Assembly: GCA_965237405.1 (NCBI GenBank)
Contig: OZ250139.1
Location: forward strand, 2,852,001 to 2,916,000
Reading direction: 5' to 3'
Source: CAUZIB01 sp963663925
Lineage (GTDB): Bacteria > Acidobacteriota > Vicinamibacteria > Vicinamibacterales > UBA8438
Length of the DNA: 64,000 nt
Position numbers and translations under genes: made by a program. Positions 44,980-53,950 of the stretch are shown in pieces. Each line of letters starts with the position of its first letter. Position 1 is the first letter of the stretch. The notes beneath the pieces are model-generated. The model did not search any database and was not told the origin of the DNA. It worked only from the letters and a program-made list of their open reading frames with translations.

Positions 44980-47408
44980 CCACCACCGATCGAGAAGTCG
45001 CCGACCACGCCGCTGCCGGCGCGCTGGCCGACGAGCTGCCGTACTGGGGCTGGCTCCCCGACGACCGGACCTGTCTCACCCGGAGCGGCGAGCTGGTGAC
45101 GCTCGCGCGCCTGTCGCCGACCGTCGTAGACGGCCACACCCCGGACCAGCTTGACGCCGTGCTCAATCGCTGGCAACGGATGTTGAGCGGCATCGACGCG
45201 CGAACTCGGATGTACTTTTACCTGCTACGCCGGCCGGCGACGTTCCCCGCCGCCGACACGGGCTTGTCGGCCGTCGCCGACCTCGGGCAACGCAAGCGCC
45301 GCGCGTTCCTGGCGAGGCGCATCCAACAGATCGAAACGTACGTTGCGTGGTGCTACGACCCAAAACTATCCACCGCCGCCGCCGGCCAGCACAACGCGCC
45401 GTGGTGGAAGCACTACATCCGCACATGGATGAAGGCCCGCCGGAATCCCAACGAGGCGATCTATTTCCGCGAGCAGATCGAGGACGCGACCACGCGCTTT
45501 CGGCAACAGGTAGACGCCAGCCGTACGCTCGTCGCCGATCTCACGCCGCTCGACATTCTCACGGCCCACGCCGGCTCGCGTGTTCTCGCCGAGCTGGTGA
45601 ACAAGCCCGGCCGCGCGCCGTGGGAGGGGGCGACCGGCAGCGGGATGAACTGGCGGCTCGCCACCAGTGAACTCGAAGCCGAACGTCGTCACCTTCGACT
45701 GGACGGCGAGCCCGTCATTCTGTACTCGCTCCTATCCCCGCCCGCCAGAGCCACGGCGAATCTCCTACACGATCTGTACCGGCTCGACAGTGTGATGACC
45801 GTCACGCTCGAATGGCGACCGTGGGATCTGGACGCGGCGCGCCGGAAGATCCGCGGCGCGCAGCGCCACTACTTTTCAAAGCGATACTCGATGATGGCCC
45901 ACGTACAGGAAACCGAGGGCACCGCGTCGGCGATGGTGGACAGCGCGGCCGACGTGGAATCAGCTCGCTTGGGCGATGCCCTGGTCGAGCTGGAAACGCA
46001 AGGCATCGCGTACGGCGATCTCGCGCTCACCATTGCCTTGCACGGCGAGCTTGCGCAGATCGAACGCCTCGACGGAGACATACTCCGCATCTTCGCGGCG
46101 CACGACGCGAAGGCGATCCGCGAAGGGTACGGCCAGCTCCCCGCGTGGTTTTGCCGACTGCCGGCGCAACCGCGAAAACGACAGGTCCGATCCGTCTTTA
46201 TGTCGGCCGGCGCGGCGGCGTGCCTGGCGCCCATCTACGGCCCACCGACCGGCGAGGCGCGCAGCCCGCATCTTGACCGCGCGGCGCTCGCCATCCTCGA
46301 AACCCAATGGCAGACCCCCTTTTACTACGACCTGTTTCATGGCGACGTAGGCCACACGCTGGTACTCGGCGCGACCGGCGCGGGTAAAAGTTTCACCCTC
46401 AATTTTTTGCTCGTGCAAGCCCTGCAGTACAACCCGCGCGTCCTCATCTTGGACCTCGGCGGCTCGTACCGCTGGATCACGCGGTTCCTCGGCGGCGGCT
46501 ACCTGGAGCTGTCCCCCGATGACGACACCGGGCAGGGCGGCTTTCGCTTGCGCCCGTTCGCGCTCCCGCACACCGAGCGGAGCGTGCAATTCCTCACCGG
46601 CTGGCTCATGCGCCTACTCAGAATCGGCGGCTGGACCGTCACCGGAGCTGACCCGACCGAAATTCGCGCACGCATCGAAGACCTGTACGCCTTCCCGCCC
46701 ACCCGCCGGACAATGACCGTATTGGTCAAATCCTTACCGTCCGCCATGTGGCCGGCGATGGGCCGCTGGTACGGCAACGGCGTATGGGGCACGTATTTTG
46801 ACAACCCCGCCGACGGTGACGATCTCACCTTGGCCGATTGGCACGTCATCGACCTTGCCGGCGCAGCCGAACACGCTGACTTGTGCGAGGCCGCGCTGTT
46901 CTATTTGTTGGAACGGCTCCGACTCACCCTTGAGAACCCCGACGAATCCGCGCGGGTGAAATTGATGGTGGTCGATGAAGCGTGGCGCTACGTGCGCGAC
47001 CCGGCCGTCCTGGCCTACCTCGCGGAAGCCGCGAAAACATGGCGGAAGAAAAACGCGGCGCTCATCATGGCGACCCAAAGCGCCGTGGACGTAACCGCCA
47101 CGGCCGGCGCGGAGGCGCTCCTGGAATCCATGCCGACCAAACTGTTTCTCGCGAATCCCGAGCTGCCCGAGAAGGCCGCTGAAACCTTCCGGTTGAACCC
47201 GTCCGAAGTCGAAATCATCCGAGGGCTCGTCAGTAAACAAGAACTCTATGTACGACGCCCGAACATGGCCGCGACCGTGCGGCTTGAAGTCGATCCCGAA
47301 TCGTACTGGCTGTACACATCATCGGCGCGCGACAGTGCCCGACGCGCCGAAGCCGTCAAACAGCATGGCCTAGAGGGGGCGCTCGCCCACCTCGCCGCCG
47401 GTCGCTGA
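44976..47408 (+). CDS. virB4: VirB4/TrbE-like transfer ATPase
   Basis: 810 residues from ATG 44976, which overlaps virB3; the open frame is longer but the earlier part lies within virB3. The N-terminal CagE/TrbE domain is followed by the ATPase domain with Walker A GATGAGKS at residues 465-472, Walker B KLMVVDEAW near 660, and the later MATQSAVDV motif. VirB4 energises pilus assembly and substrate passage. All key residues are present. Confidence 0.95.
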   Translation: MTTTDREVADHAAAGALADELPYWGWLPDDRTCLTRSGELVTLARLSPTVVDGHTPDQLDAVLNRWQRMLSGIDARTRMYFYLLRRPATFPAADTGLSAVADLGQRKRRAFLARRIQQIETYVAWCYDPKLSTAAAGQHNAPWWKHYIRTWMKARRNPNEAIYFREQIEDATTRFRQQVDASRTLVADLTPLDILTAHAGSRVLAELVNKPGRAPWEGATGSGMNWRLATSELEAERRHLRLDGEPVILYSLLSPPARATANLLHDLYRLDSVMTVTLEWRPWDLDAARRKIRGAQRHYFSKRYSMMAHVQETEGTASAMVDSAADVESARLGDALVELETQGIAYGDLALTIALHGELAQIERLDGDILRIFAAHDAKAIREGYGQLPAWFCRLPAQPRKRQVRSVFMSAGAAACLAPIYGPPTGEARSPHLDRAALAILETQWQTPFYYDLFHGDVGHTLVLGATGAGKSFTLNFLLVQALQYNPRVLILDLGGSYRWITRFLGGGYLELSPDDDTGQGGFRLRPFALPHTERSVQFLTGWLMRLLRIGGWTVTGADPTEIRARIEDLYAFPPTRRTMTVLVKSLPSAMWPAMGRWYGNGVWGTYFDNPADGDDLTLADWHVIDLAGAAEHADLCEAALFYLLERLRLTLENPDESARVKLMVVDEAWRYVRDPAVLAYLAEAAKTWRKKNAALIMATQSAVDVTATAGAEALLESMPTKLFLANPELPEKAAETFRLNPSEVEIIRGLVSKQELYVRRPNMAATVRLEVDPESYWLYTSSARDSARRAEAVKQHGLEGALAHLAAGR

Positions 47409-47426
47409 GAACAGGAGAGGGAACCC

Positions 47427-48290
47427 ATGACCATCCGCCGAATCCTCGCGCGTGTCTCGATGATCTGCCTCATCCCAACGCTCGCCTTGGCGCAAGACAC
47501 GCCCGCCGGCGCGGCCGACGCCGCGCCCGGCGCGTCCGTCTTGCAGGTACACGATGCGCCCGATCAGATCATCCACGTCAACACCCGCATCCGTCACACG
47601 ACCGTGATCCAGCTCCCGCAGCGCGAGAACATTCTCGATTTTATTGTGGGCGACTCCGAGTACTGGCACCTGTCCGGCGCCGCGAATCTCGCCTTTCTGA
47701 AACCGATCGGCGAAGGCGTCAACACCAACGTCGCGCTTGTCTGCGAGAGCGGCCGGATCTATGCGTTCCTGGTGGTCGAACGAGACGCCCCGCCGCATCT
47801 CATTGTCCGCGTCGGAGCTGACCCCACCACCACGACGCCGGCCGGCGCGCCGATCCCCGCCTTCGTCGCGCGGTCCCGCGTGGCCGAGTATCAGCTCATG
47901 GCCGAGGAAAGCCGCGCGGCCGTCTACGCGGCGCAGATCGACGCCGAGACGCAGATCGCCGCGATGCGCCAGGACGCGACCGCGCAGATCAACGAGTTTC
48001 GTTCGAGCTATCCCACGCGCTTGGAGTTTCCCTATCGGCTGGACGACAAGGCCGCGCGCTGGCCCTTTCTCGTACAAGGCATGTGGCATGACGGCCAGTT
48101 TACGTACGTCCGATCAACGGCCCAGGAGACACCCGCGCTGTATGAGAACCGCGACGGCGATCCGTCCCTCATTCCTTACGACCTCCAGCAAGACGGCCTG
48201 TTGATCGTGCGCCGCCTTATCGGGTCCGGCTGGCTGCAAATCGGCCGCGACCGCGCCGGCTGGAAGATCGACCTAGACGATTTGGAATGA
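47427..48290 (+). CDS. virB9: VirB9/TrbG-like outer-membrane channel protein
   Basis: 287 residues with a cleavable signal (RVSMICLIPTLALAQD). The N-terminal domain has the TrbG/VirB9 strands (HVNTRIRHTTVIQLPQRENI, FIVGDSEYWHLSG, NTNVALVCESGRIYAF) and the C-terminal part binds VirB7/VirB10 in the family (ALYENRDGDPSLIPYDLQQD, GSGWLQIGR). AGGAGAGGG precedes the ATG. It forms the outer part of the core complex. Confidence 0.92.
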   Translation: MTIRRILARVSMICLIPTLALAQDTPAGAADAAPGASVLQVHDAPDQIIHVNTRIRHTTVIQLPQRENILDFIVGDSEYWHLSGAANLAFLKPIGEGVNTNVALVCESGRIYAFLVVERDAPPHLIVRVGADPTTTTPAGAPIPAFVARSRVAEYQLMAEESRAAVYAAQIDAETQIAAMRQDATAQINEFRSSYPTRLEFPYRLDDKAARWPFLVQGMWHDGQFTYVRSTAQETPALYENRDGDPSLIPYDLQQDGLLIVRRLIGSGWLQIGRDRAGWKIDLDDLE

Positions 48291-48294
48291 CCCT

Positions 48295-49644
48295 ATGCCC
48301 AACTGGACCCGACTGAGCGCCCCGGCTGCGGGCGCATTTTCAGCATCGTGGATCACCCGGATCGGGGCGCTTATCTTGGCCGTGGTTCTCGGCGGCGCGT
48401 TCCTCATGCAGTCGTGTTTTTCGTCGGCCCCCACCGACCCCGAATCACTCATCGAGGCCGAGGGAATCGCCGGCGATCGCGCCGAGCGGGAACTCAGCCA
48501 GCGGGTACAGGACATCGAGACACGCGCGGCGCTGGACGCTGCCGCCGCCGAGCGAACCCTTGCCATCGAAGGCACGCAACTTGCCGGCGGGCACGTGACG
48601 CCCGCCTTTGACCCGACGACCGGCGAGACGTTGCCCGACGGCACCGCGCCCGGCATCGTCCCGCGAACTGAGGACGAGGCGCAGCTCCGCGAACTGCTAC
48701 GCCTTGAAGCCATCGAACGACGTACCCGGTCGCTTCGCTCCCCGCCCGTCGTCATCACCTACCGACTTCCCGGCGGGCTCCCACCGGCAGCGGCGGCGAC
48801 CGCCGCGGCCGAGCCCGCCACGCCGGCCCAGGCCGGCGGGCCGACCGACACCCCCGCGAGTAGCGCCGACATCGCGCAGCCCGTGAGTTTGGCTGAAACC
48901 GTCGCCGCCCTGGCCGCGATGGATATCGAGCAGACCGGCGGCATCGACCCGACTTCCATGCTCCCGATCGGGCTCCAACAGATCCCCCCGTCCCCGCCGG
49001 ACCCGTCCGGCTTGGGCGCACCACCCGGCGCGGCCGTCCCGCAGGGCGACCCATCGAACCCCGCCATCGTGCGGACCCCCAACGACCCGCCCGGATGGGA
49101 TCGGATCTACGAGGGCTCGTTTATCGAGGGCGTACTCGTCACCCAGCTCAACGGCGACTTTCCCAGCCCGGTCCTTGCGTCGGTGTCCGTCCCGTTCTAC
49201 TCGGCCGACCGCCAGCGGATTGTGATCCCGCGTGGCGCGCGCGTGGTCGGATCCGCGTCGGCTACCGTCGGCCAGGATCAAGAACGGCTCGCCGTCGGGT
49301 TTCACCGGCTCATCTTCCCCGATGGTCGATGGGTGTCGCTTGAGTTTCACGGGCTGAATCAGCTTGGCGAGGGCGCACTTAAAGACCGCGTGAACCGCCA
49401 TTACTTGTCGATGTTCGCGGCCGTCGGCGCGGTCGGCATCATCAGCGGTTTGACGTTGCGCGGATCAGACCCCTACGCGGGCGGGCGTCAGGGGTTCCAG
49501 GCGGGCGCAGGGCAAGGGCTCGCGCAAGGCGCGACGAGCATCCTCGACCGTTTTCTAAACCGACTGCCGACCATCACGATCCGCGCCGGCCACCGGCTAC
49601 GGATCTGGCTGACGTCTGATGTCCTTGTGCCCCGTTCGATCTGA
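48295..49644 (+). CDS. virB10: VirB10/TrbI-like channel protein
   Basis: 449 residues: short cytoplasmic tail, a membrane helix (IGALILAVVLGGAFLMQS), a Pro/Ala-rich periplasmic stretch, and the C-terminal TrbI domain (EGVLVTQLNGDFPSPVLASV, RIVIPRGARVVGSASA, FPDGRWVSLEF). VirB10 spans both membranes and gates the channel. It starts 4 bp after virB9. Confidence 0.94.
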   Translation: MPNWTRLSAPAAGAFSASWITRIGALILAVVLGGAFLMQSCFSSAPTDPESLIEAEGIAGDRAERELSQRVQDIETRAALDAAAAERTLAIEGTQLAGGHVTPAFDPTTGETLPDGTAPGIVPRTEDEAQLRELLRLEAIERRTRSLRSPPVVITYRLPGGLPPAAAATAAAEPATPAQAGGPTDTPASSADIAQPVSLAETVAALAAMDIEQTGGIDPTSMLPIGLQQIPPSPPDPSGLGAPPGAAVPQGDPSNPAIVRTPNDPPGWDRIYEGSFIEGVLVTQLNGDFPSPVLASVSVPFYSADRQRIVIPRGARVVGSASATVGQDQERLAVGFHRLIFPDGRWVSLEFHGLNQLGEGALKDRVNRHYLSMFAAVGAVGIISGLTLRGSDPYAGGRQGFQAGAGQGLAQGATSILDRFLNRLPTITIRAGHRLRIWLTSDVLVPRSI

Positions 49645-49652
49645 GCAGGACC

Positions 49653-49676
49653 GGGCCGGCGGGAACCCGCCGGCCC
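49653..49676 (+). terminator. Strong hairpin after virB10
   Basis: GGGCCGGCGGG and CCCGCCGGCCC are perfect 11-bp arms separated by AA, 9 bp beyond the virB10 stop. No T-run follows, so it may slow transcription or protect the 3' end. Confidence 0.55.
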
Positions 49677-49758
49677 CTCACGGCCGCCGTGCCGCAGCGG
49701 GCCGGGTGTGTCACCCGGAGGGCCGCAGCAGAGCGGAGGACGGCGTAGCCGTTGACAC

Positions 49759-49788
49759 GCCCGGAACGCGAAGGCGCTCCGGGCTTTT
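49759..49788 (+). terminator. Intrinsic terminator between the two virB operons
   Basis: GCCCGGA and TCCGGGC arms with inner CGC/GCG pairing, followed directly by TTTT at 49785-49788. It separates the virB2-B10 group from the virB5-B8 group and implies a new promoter downstream. Confidence 0.7.
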
Positions 49789-49791
49789 GAC

Positions 49792-49819
49792 GCGGCTCGA
49801 GCATGTGTCTTGAGCCCGC
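49792..49819 (+). promoter_or_regulatory. Conserved leader hairpin before virB5
   Basis: GCGGCTCGAG, nine bases, TGAGCCCGC: same sequence and spacing as at 44305-44332. It lies 26 bp before the virB5 ATG and right after the terminator. Confidence 0.55.
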
Positions 49820-49844
49820 ACCCACGGAGAGAAGGAGCCCACCG

Positions 49845-50741
49845 ATGAAGAACACGATCCTCTGGTCGCTCGTACTGTTCTCACCCCTACTGTGGACCAC
49901 GACCGCGCACGCGCTGTTCGGCATCCCCGACTTCGCGGCGCTCGCGCAGCGTGTGACCATCATCGCGAATCAGGGCGTCCAAATCGCGCATAGCGTGACG
50001 CAAATCTCGAAAATCACCGAGCAGATGACCGAGATCAAGAACCAGTACGCACACCTGAAAAACGAAGCGCTCGGGCACGTCGGGGCGCTCGCCGATCCCT
50101 TTGTGACGCTAGCCGCCGTGCCCGGTACGTATGTCTCTGACGGGCTCGCGTGGCGCACCGCCTACACCGGCACCACCACCGCCGGCCTGATCGATGCGTT
50201 CGAGCGGTTCAGCGCCAGCGGTACGCCGATGACCGATTACTGGCAGACTCGCCTTGACGCAGCGCCCGACACGACCGAGGCGGACGTACTCGCCGAATAC
50301 AACGCCTTTCCCGTGTCGCTCGCCGACCGTGCGGCAGCGAACTACCGCCGGCACCGCGACCACGGCGAACAGCGAACCGCGCAAAGTCAGATCGTCAACA
50401 CCGCCGCGTCGTCCGCGACTGCGACCGTTCAATCGGCGCGGCTGTCGTACGCCGCGTTACGCGGGCAGACCAATCAATCAGGCACGGCGCTCCAACAGGC
50501 CCAGGTCACAGGCACCATTACCGCCGGCGAAGTGTCCGCCGCCGTTCTACAACTACACGCGCACGAGGCGGCACGCCGCGCCGCCGAAGAACTTGAGGCC
50601 GAGGAACGACGGCGCGAACGCGAGGCGGCACGGCTGGACCGCAACCGTGTTGCGCGGGCTACACACGCTCGCCACCGGGCCGGCATCGAGGCCAGCCGCG
50701 ACGGTGGCGACTCCCTGCTTTTCAGCCTTGTGCAGCAGTAG
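49845..50741 (+). CDS. virB5: VirB5/TrbJ-like protein
   Basis: 298 residues from ATG 49845 (GAGAAGGAG upstream). A signal peptide ends at TTAHALFG. The following region (VTIIANQGVQIAHSVTQISK, TEMK-like MTEIKNQYAHL) matches TrbJ/VirB5 periplasmic helical proteins, and the C-terminus is a long charged helix (AAEELEAEERRREREAARL). VirB5 is a minor pilus component that contributes to contact with the recipient. An upstream in-frame start at 49803 has no ribosome site. Confidence 0.85.
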   Translation: MKNTILWSLVLFSPLLWTTTAHALFGIPDFAALAQRVTIIANQGVQIAHSVTQISKITEQMTEIKNQYAHLKNEALGHVGALADPFVTLAAVPGTYVSDGLAWRTAYTGTTTAGLIDAFERFSASGTPMTDYWQTRLDAAPDTTEADVLAEYNAFPVSLADRAAANYRRHRDHGEQRTAQSQIVNTAASSATATVQSARLSYAALRGQTNQSGTALQQAQVTGTITAGEVSAAVLQLHAHEAARRAAEELEAEERRREREAARLDRNRVARATHARHRAGIEASRDGGDSLLFSLVQQ

Positions 50742-50755
50742 CGTAGAGATTTCCC

Positions 50756-51862
50756 GTGTGCGCGACGAACCCACCGACCGGACGGCCGCGCGCCTGGCGT
50801 ACCGCGAGGCGCGCGGCGTGCTTCGCGCTCGCCGCGCTCATCCTGTGCGCCGCGCCCGCCCTGGCGCAGCCGCCCCCACGCCAGCAGATCGATCCGCTCG
50901 TCCCCACCAACATCCCCGAGGCCGACCAATACGACTTCAAAGGCTATCTCGATCAAGTCATGGAGGAAATTCAGCGGTCCAACGGGCCGACCGTTCTCGC
51001 GGCCGGCAACACGCTGTGGCGAGGACTCGCCGCGATCGTCGTCGTCTGGACCGGCGTGAAAATCGCTATGTCCGGCACGTTCTCAATGTGGGCCGTCATC
51101 GAGCTCATTATCGGGCTCTGGATCCCGTGGGTCATGCTCCTGTTTTACGCGACGAACATCCCCGGGATGACGTTCACCTTCCCCGGCATGATTGCCGCCG
51201 GCGGCAACTGGCTCCACTCGTTTTTTCTGTCCGACATCGTGCCCGCTGTGAAGATCGAGCTGGCGAATCTCGTCACCACGCAGACCACCGCGTTGTCCGA
51301 TGCGTGGGCCGGGACATCTTGGTTCGAGCTGACGACCGCCTTTGGCGACGCGATGAGCACGCTCCTTATCGGCACGGTCATGAGCGGGTTTATTTTTCTG
51401 TGTCTGGTGATCATCTACGCCGTCACGTACGCCCAAGTGATTTGGGCGCAGATGGCGATCATGATCCTGGTGTTCGTCGGCCCGATGATGATCCCCTGGC
51501 TCGTCTTTGAGCCGATGGCGTTTCTGTTTTGGGGTTGGTTCCGGTCGATGATCACCTTCGCGCTCTACGGCGCGATCGCGGGCGCGGTCATGCGCGTGTT
51601 TATGAGCGTGTCCCTCGGATTTTTGACCACCTTCCTTGACCAAGCCAACGTCGAGAATCCCGTGCAGATGGTGACATGGTTGCTCATCCTGTTGCCGTTG
51701 ATGGTGGCCGGCGTCATGGCCTCACTCAAAGTCGGAGAGCTGGCCGGGATGCTGGTGAGCGGCGCCGGCGGCGGCGGCGCGGGGATGACCGGCGCGCTCA
51801 TGATGGCCGCGACCGGCGGCAAGGCGGCGCTCGCCGGCAAGGCCGCAGCAGGAGTGAAATGA
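50756..51862 (+). CDS. virB6: VirB6/TrbL-like polytopic channel protein
   Basis: 368 residues from GTG. After a signal-like segment (FALAALILCAAPALAQ) there are six or more membrane helices, with the TrbL-type LWRGLAAIVVVWTGVKIAMS and LLIGTVMSGFIFLCLVIIYA, then a Gly/Ala-rich tail (GGGGAGMTGALMMAATGG). It forms the inner-membrane part of the channel. The stop overlaps the virB8 start. Confidence 0.9.
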   Translation: MCATNPPTGRPRAWRTARRAACFALAALILCAAPALAQPPPRQQIDPLVPTNIPEADQYDFKGYLDQVMEEIQRSNGPTVLAAGNTLWRGLAAIVVVWTGVKIAMSGTFSMWAVIELIIGLWIPWVMLLFYATNIPGMTFTFPGMIAAGGNWLHSFFLSDIVPAVKIELANLVTTQTTALSDAWAGTSWFELTTAFGDAMSTLLIGTVMSGFIFLCLVIIYAVTYAQVIWAQMAIMILVFVGPMMIPWLVFEPMAFLFWGWFRSMITFALYGAIAGAVMRVFMSVSLGFLTTFLDQANVENPVQMVTWLLILLPLMVAGVMASLKVGELAGMLVSGAGGGGAGMTGALMMAATGGKAALAGKAAAGVK

Positions 51863-52524
51863 TGGCAAAGCAGGAGCAGGACAGCGGAACGACGTACGCC
51901 GATATGTGGGGCGAAGCCGTGCATAGCAACCGGCACTTGCGGGTCCTCTCGATGGCCCTTGCCGGGCTCGTGCTGTTGCTCGTGGTGATCATCGTTCGGC
52001 TCTCGTCGGTCGAGCTGCCGAAACCGATTGTCGTACGTGTTGATGACGTGGGCCGCGCCGAGGCGCTCGCGTACGACACGGTTGAGGCCCAGGCCGATCC
52101 ACTGGACCCGACGACCAAGTATTTCCTCAACAGATTCATTGACGACTATTACAGCCGGCGCGGGGCCACGGTCGAGCAGGCATGGCCGCGCGCGCTCCGG
52201 TTTTTGACGACCACGCTCGCCAATGAAGCGTTCCGGCTGGAAGGCGAGAACGTCGCCATGCTTGCGGCCGGCGCCGCCCGCGACGAGCTGCAAGTGGAGC
52301 GGGTGACGCTGCGGATTCAAGCCAGCCCGGAACCCCCGCACGCGGCGGCGGCTGACTTCGATCTGGTGCGGCTTGTCGGCGGCGCGGAAGTGGGCCGCGA
52401 CCGCTGGACCCTCTCACTCCAATTCACGTTTATTGAGACGGTCGAGCCCGAGTTGATGATCGTGAATCCAATGGGGATCATCATCACCTACCTCCGCGGC
52501 GATCGCGCGCTCGTGACAGGATGA
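51859..52524 (+). CDS. virB8: VirB8/TrbF-like assembly protein
   Basis: 221 residues from ATG 51859, overlapping virB6. A short cytoplasmic part (TYADMWGEAVHSNRHLRVLS) is followed by a single membrane helix (MALAGLVLLLVVIIVRLSSV) and a periplasmic domain of the VirB8/TrbF fold (TKYFLNRFIDDYYSRR, WTLSLQFTFIETVEPELM, NPMGIIITYLR). VirB8 nucleates channel assembly. The stop overlaps the next gene by 4 bp. Confidence 0.92.
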   Translation: MMAKQEQDSGTTYADMWGEAVHSNRHLRVLSMALAGLVLLLVVIIVRLSSVELPKPIVVRVDDVGRAEALAYDTVEAQADPLDPTTKYFLNRFIDDYYSRRGATVEQAWPRALRFLTTTLANEAFRLEGENVAMLAAGAARDELQVERVTLRIQASPEPPHAAAADFDLVRLVGGAEVGRDRWTLSLQFTFIETVEPELMIVNPMGIIITYLRGDRALVTG

Positions 52525-53555
52525 CCACGACCCAGGCCGAGCCCCAGGCGAGCCCCGAGAACCCCGTCACGGTCCCGACGTTGCAAGACCACGCCGCCAA
52601 GCTCGCGCCCCTCGGATGGAGCGGGCGCGAGGCGGAATGGCTCGCGCTCGTCGCGCTCCATAGCGGCGTCTTTACGCGCGCACAGTGGCGGCACTACTTC
52701 GACGACCCGCGCCGCGAAATGGTGAGCCGTTTCGTGCGCGCGCTTGTCGAGAAAAAACTCGCGTTCGAGGACGAGCGGCCCATCTTCCCCGGCAGCGCGC
52801 GCGCCGTGCTCCTAACGGGGAAGCCCATCTATCACGCGCTTGGAATCCCCGATGTACGACACCGCCGGGCGAAGGCCGCAAAGACGGCGATCCTCACCCG
52901 CCGGCTCCTCTCGCTCGATTACATTATCGAGCGGCCGACGTTCGGCTGGCTCCCCACCGAGGCCGACAAGGTGCGCCGCTTCGAGGCGCTCGGGCTGGAC
53001 CGGCGCACCTTCCCGTACCGGCTGTACGGCCCGGAGGGCACACCGCAGACCCCGCGCTATTTTGCGTTCAAGCTGCCGATTGCCGTAGACGATCAGGCGG
53101 CAACGTTCGTGTACGTGGACGCCCACCAAACGACCGACAGTGAACTCCGCGCGTGGGGCACCGCTCACATGCCTCTCTGGTCCGCGCTTCGTGCCCGGAC
53201 TTTCGCCGTGCATGTCGTCGCCGTCGGCTTGGGCGCAGACGCGGCCGACCGCGCCGCGCCCCTGCTCAAACACTGGACCCAGGACAGCGACGGCACCGGC
53301 ATCGACAACCCCATCGGGCAGACCCAGGCCGACCCGGACATCCGTCAGGAAATCGCGCGCCTGAAAGCTGGCATTACCGGCGGGGATCGTGTCTCACTTG
53401 CCGCGCTCGGTGGATTCAGAACGGCCGCGACTCGGCTCAAAGCACTGCGGCAACTTCCCGAAGGCACACCCACCAAAACGACCACGCACGGCACGATTGA
53501 CCGTTTTCATATTTGGTCGAGTCTCAGGCTCACCACTCCCGAGCTGTCGAGCTAA
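52521..53555 (+). CDS. Winged-helix, replication-relaxation-like transfer protein
   Basis: 344 residues. The N-terminal part (LVALHSGVFTRAQWRHYFDD, MVSRFVRALVEKKLAFED) is a winged helix, and the second half (ATFVYVDAHQTTDSELRAWG) recalls the nuclease-like half of replication-relaxation proteins. It is translationally coupled to virB8 and directly upstream of the iteron region and virD4. That setting suggests it binds the transfer origin or controls virD4. In the absence of a classical relaxase it is a candidate for the DNA-processing step, which is inference only. Confidence 0.6.
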   Translation: MTTTQAEPQASPENPVTVPTLQDHAAKLAPLGWSGREAEWLALVALHSGVFTRAQWRHYFDDPRREMVSRFVRALVEKKLAFEDERPIFPGSARAVLLTGKPIYHALGIPDVRHRRAKAAKTAILTRRLLSLDYIIERPTFGWLPTEADKVRRFEALGLDRRTFPYRLYGPEGTPQTPRYFAFKLPIAVDDQAATFVYVDAHQTTDSELRAWGTAHMPLWSALRARTFAVHVVAVGLGADAADRAAPLLKHWTQDSDGTGIDNPIGQTQADPDIRQEIARLKAGITGGDRVSLAALGGFRTAATRLKALRQLPEGTPTKTTTHGTIDRFHIWSSLRLTTPELSS

Positions 53556-53576
53556 TGCGGACCTCATGTTTCGGCC

Positions 53577-53618
53577 CGTTTGCAGGGCAGGGCGCAGGGC
53601 AGGGCGCAGGGCAGGGTT
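53577..53618 (+). repeat. G-rich direct repeat
   Basis: GGGCAGGGCGCA is repeated nearly three times (CAGGGCAGGGCGCAGGGCAG pattern) in the 40 bp after the winged-helix gene. Runs of three G at short spacing could form a G-quadruplex. A run of at least ten G follows at 53635-53645. Confidence 0.65.
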
Positions 53619-53645
53619 TTGTAGACGCGGACGTGGGGGGGGGGG

Positions 53646-53846
53646 TGTCTACAAATCGAGGGGGAGCGTGTCTACAGACACCACTCCCCTACCCGCTGGT
53701 TTTACTCGGGCTTTTGGAGCTAGACCGGACAGCCCGAGCCGCGCCAGCGGTGAGGGATTGGACGGGAGCGACCCCCCCTTTGTGACCGCTGGCGCGGTCA
53801 GTCGAGGGGGGGGGTGTCTACACTCGTGTCTACACTCGTGTCTACA
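53646..53846. repeat. TGTCTACA iteron cluster
   Basis: TGTCTACA occurs at 53646, 53669, 53815, 53827 and 53839; the last three are spaced exactly 12 bp apart. A reverse-oriented 7/8 match, TGTAGACG, is at 53620. The second copy sits in the dyad GTGTCTACAGACAC (53668-53681). Evenly spaced short repeats of this kind bind replication or transfer initiators. Confidence 0.75.
53739..53797. repeat. 13-bp inverted repeat in the iteron region
   Basis: CCGCGCCAGCGGT (53739-53751) and ACCGCTGGCGCGG (53785-53797) are perfect complements separated by 33 bp. Confidence 0.8.
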
Positions 53847-53879
53847 ATCCCCCCCCTCTCCGTGGGGGTCGCTCCCGTC
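53761..53879. repeat. 16-bp inverted repeat enclosing the iterons
   Basis: GACGGGAGCGACCCCC (53761-53776) and GGGGGTCGCTCCCGTC (53864-53879) are perfect complements. The loop between them contains the three phased TGTCTACA iterons. The arms are long and GC-rich enough to form a cruciform or strong RNA hairpin. The whole 53556-53950 interval is non-coding and is the best candidate for an origin of transfer or replication, or a virD4 control region. Confidence 0.8.
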
Positions 53880-53950
53880 CGTATGTATCCTTGCAGGAAG
53901 GCTCAGAGGCCGACACGCGCGACGGCCGATCGGCCCGCCCGAGGCGCGCG

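Noticed and set aside
53577..53846. CRISPR-like array
   Set aside because: The repeats are only 8-12 bp, have no regular spacers, and no cas gene is nearby; iterons explain them better.
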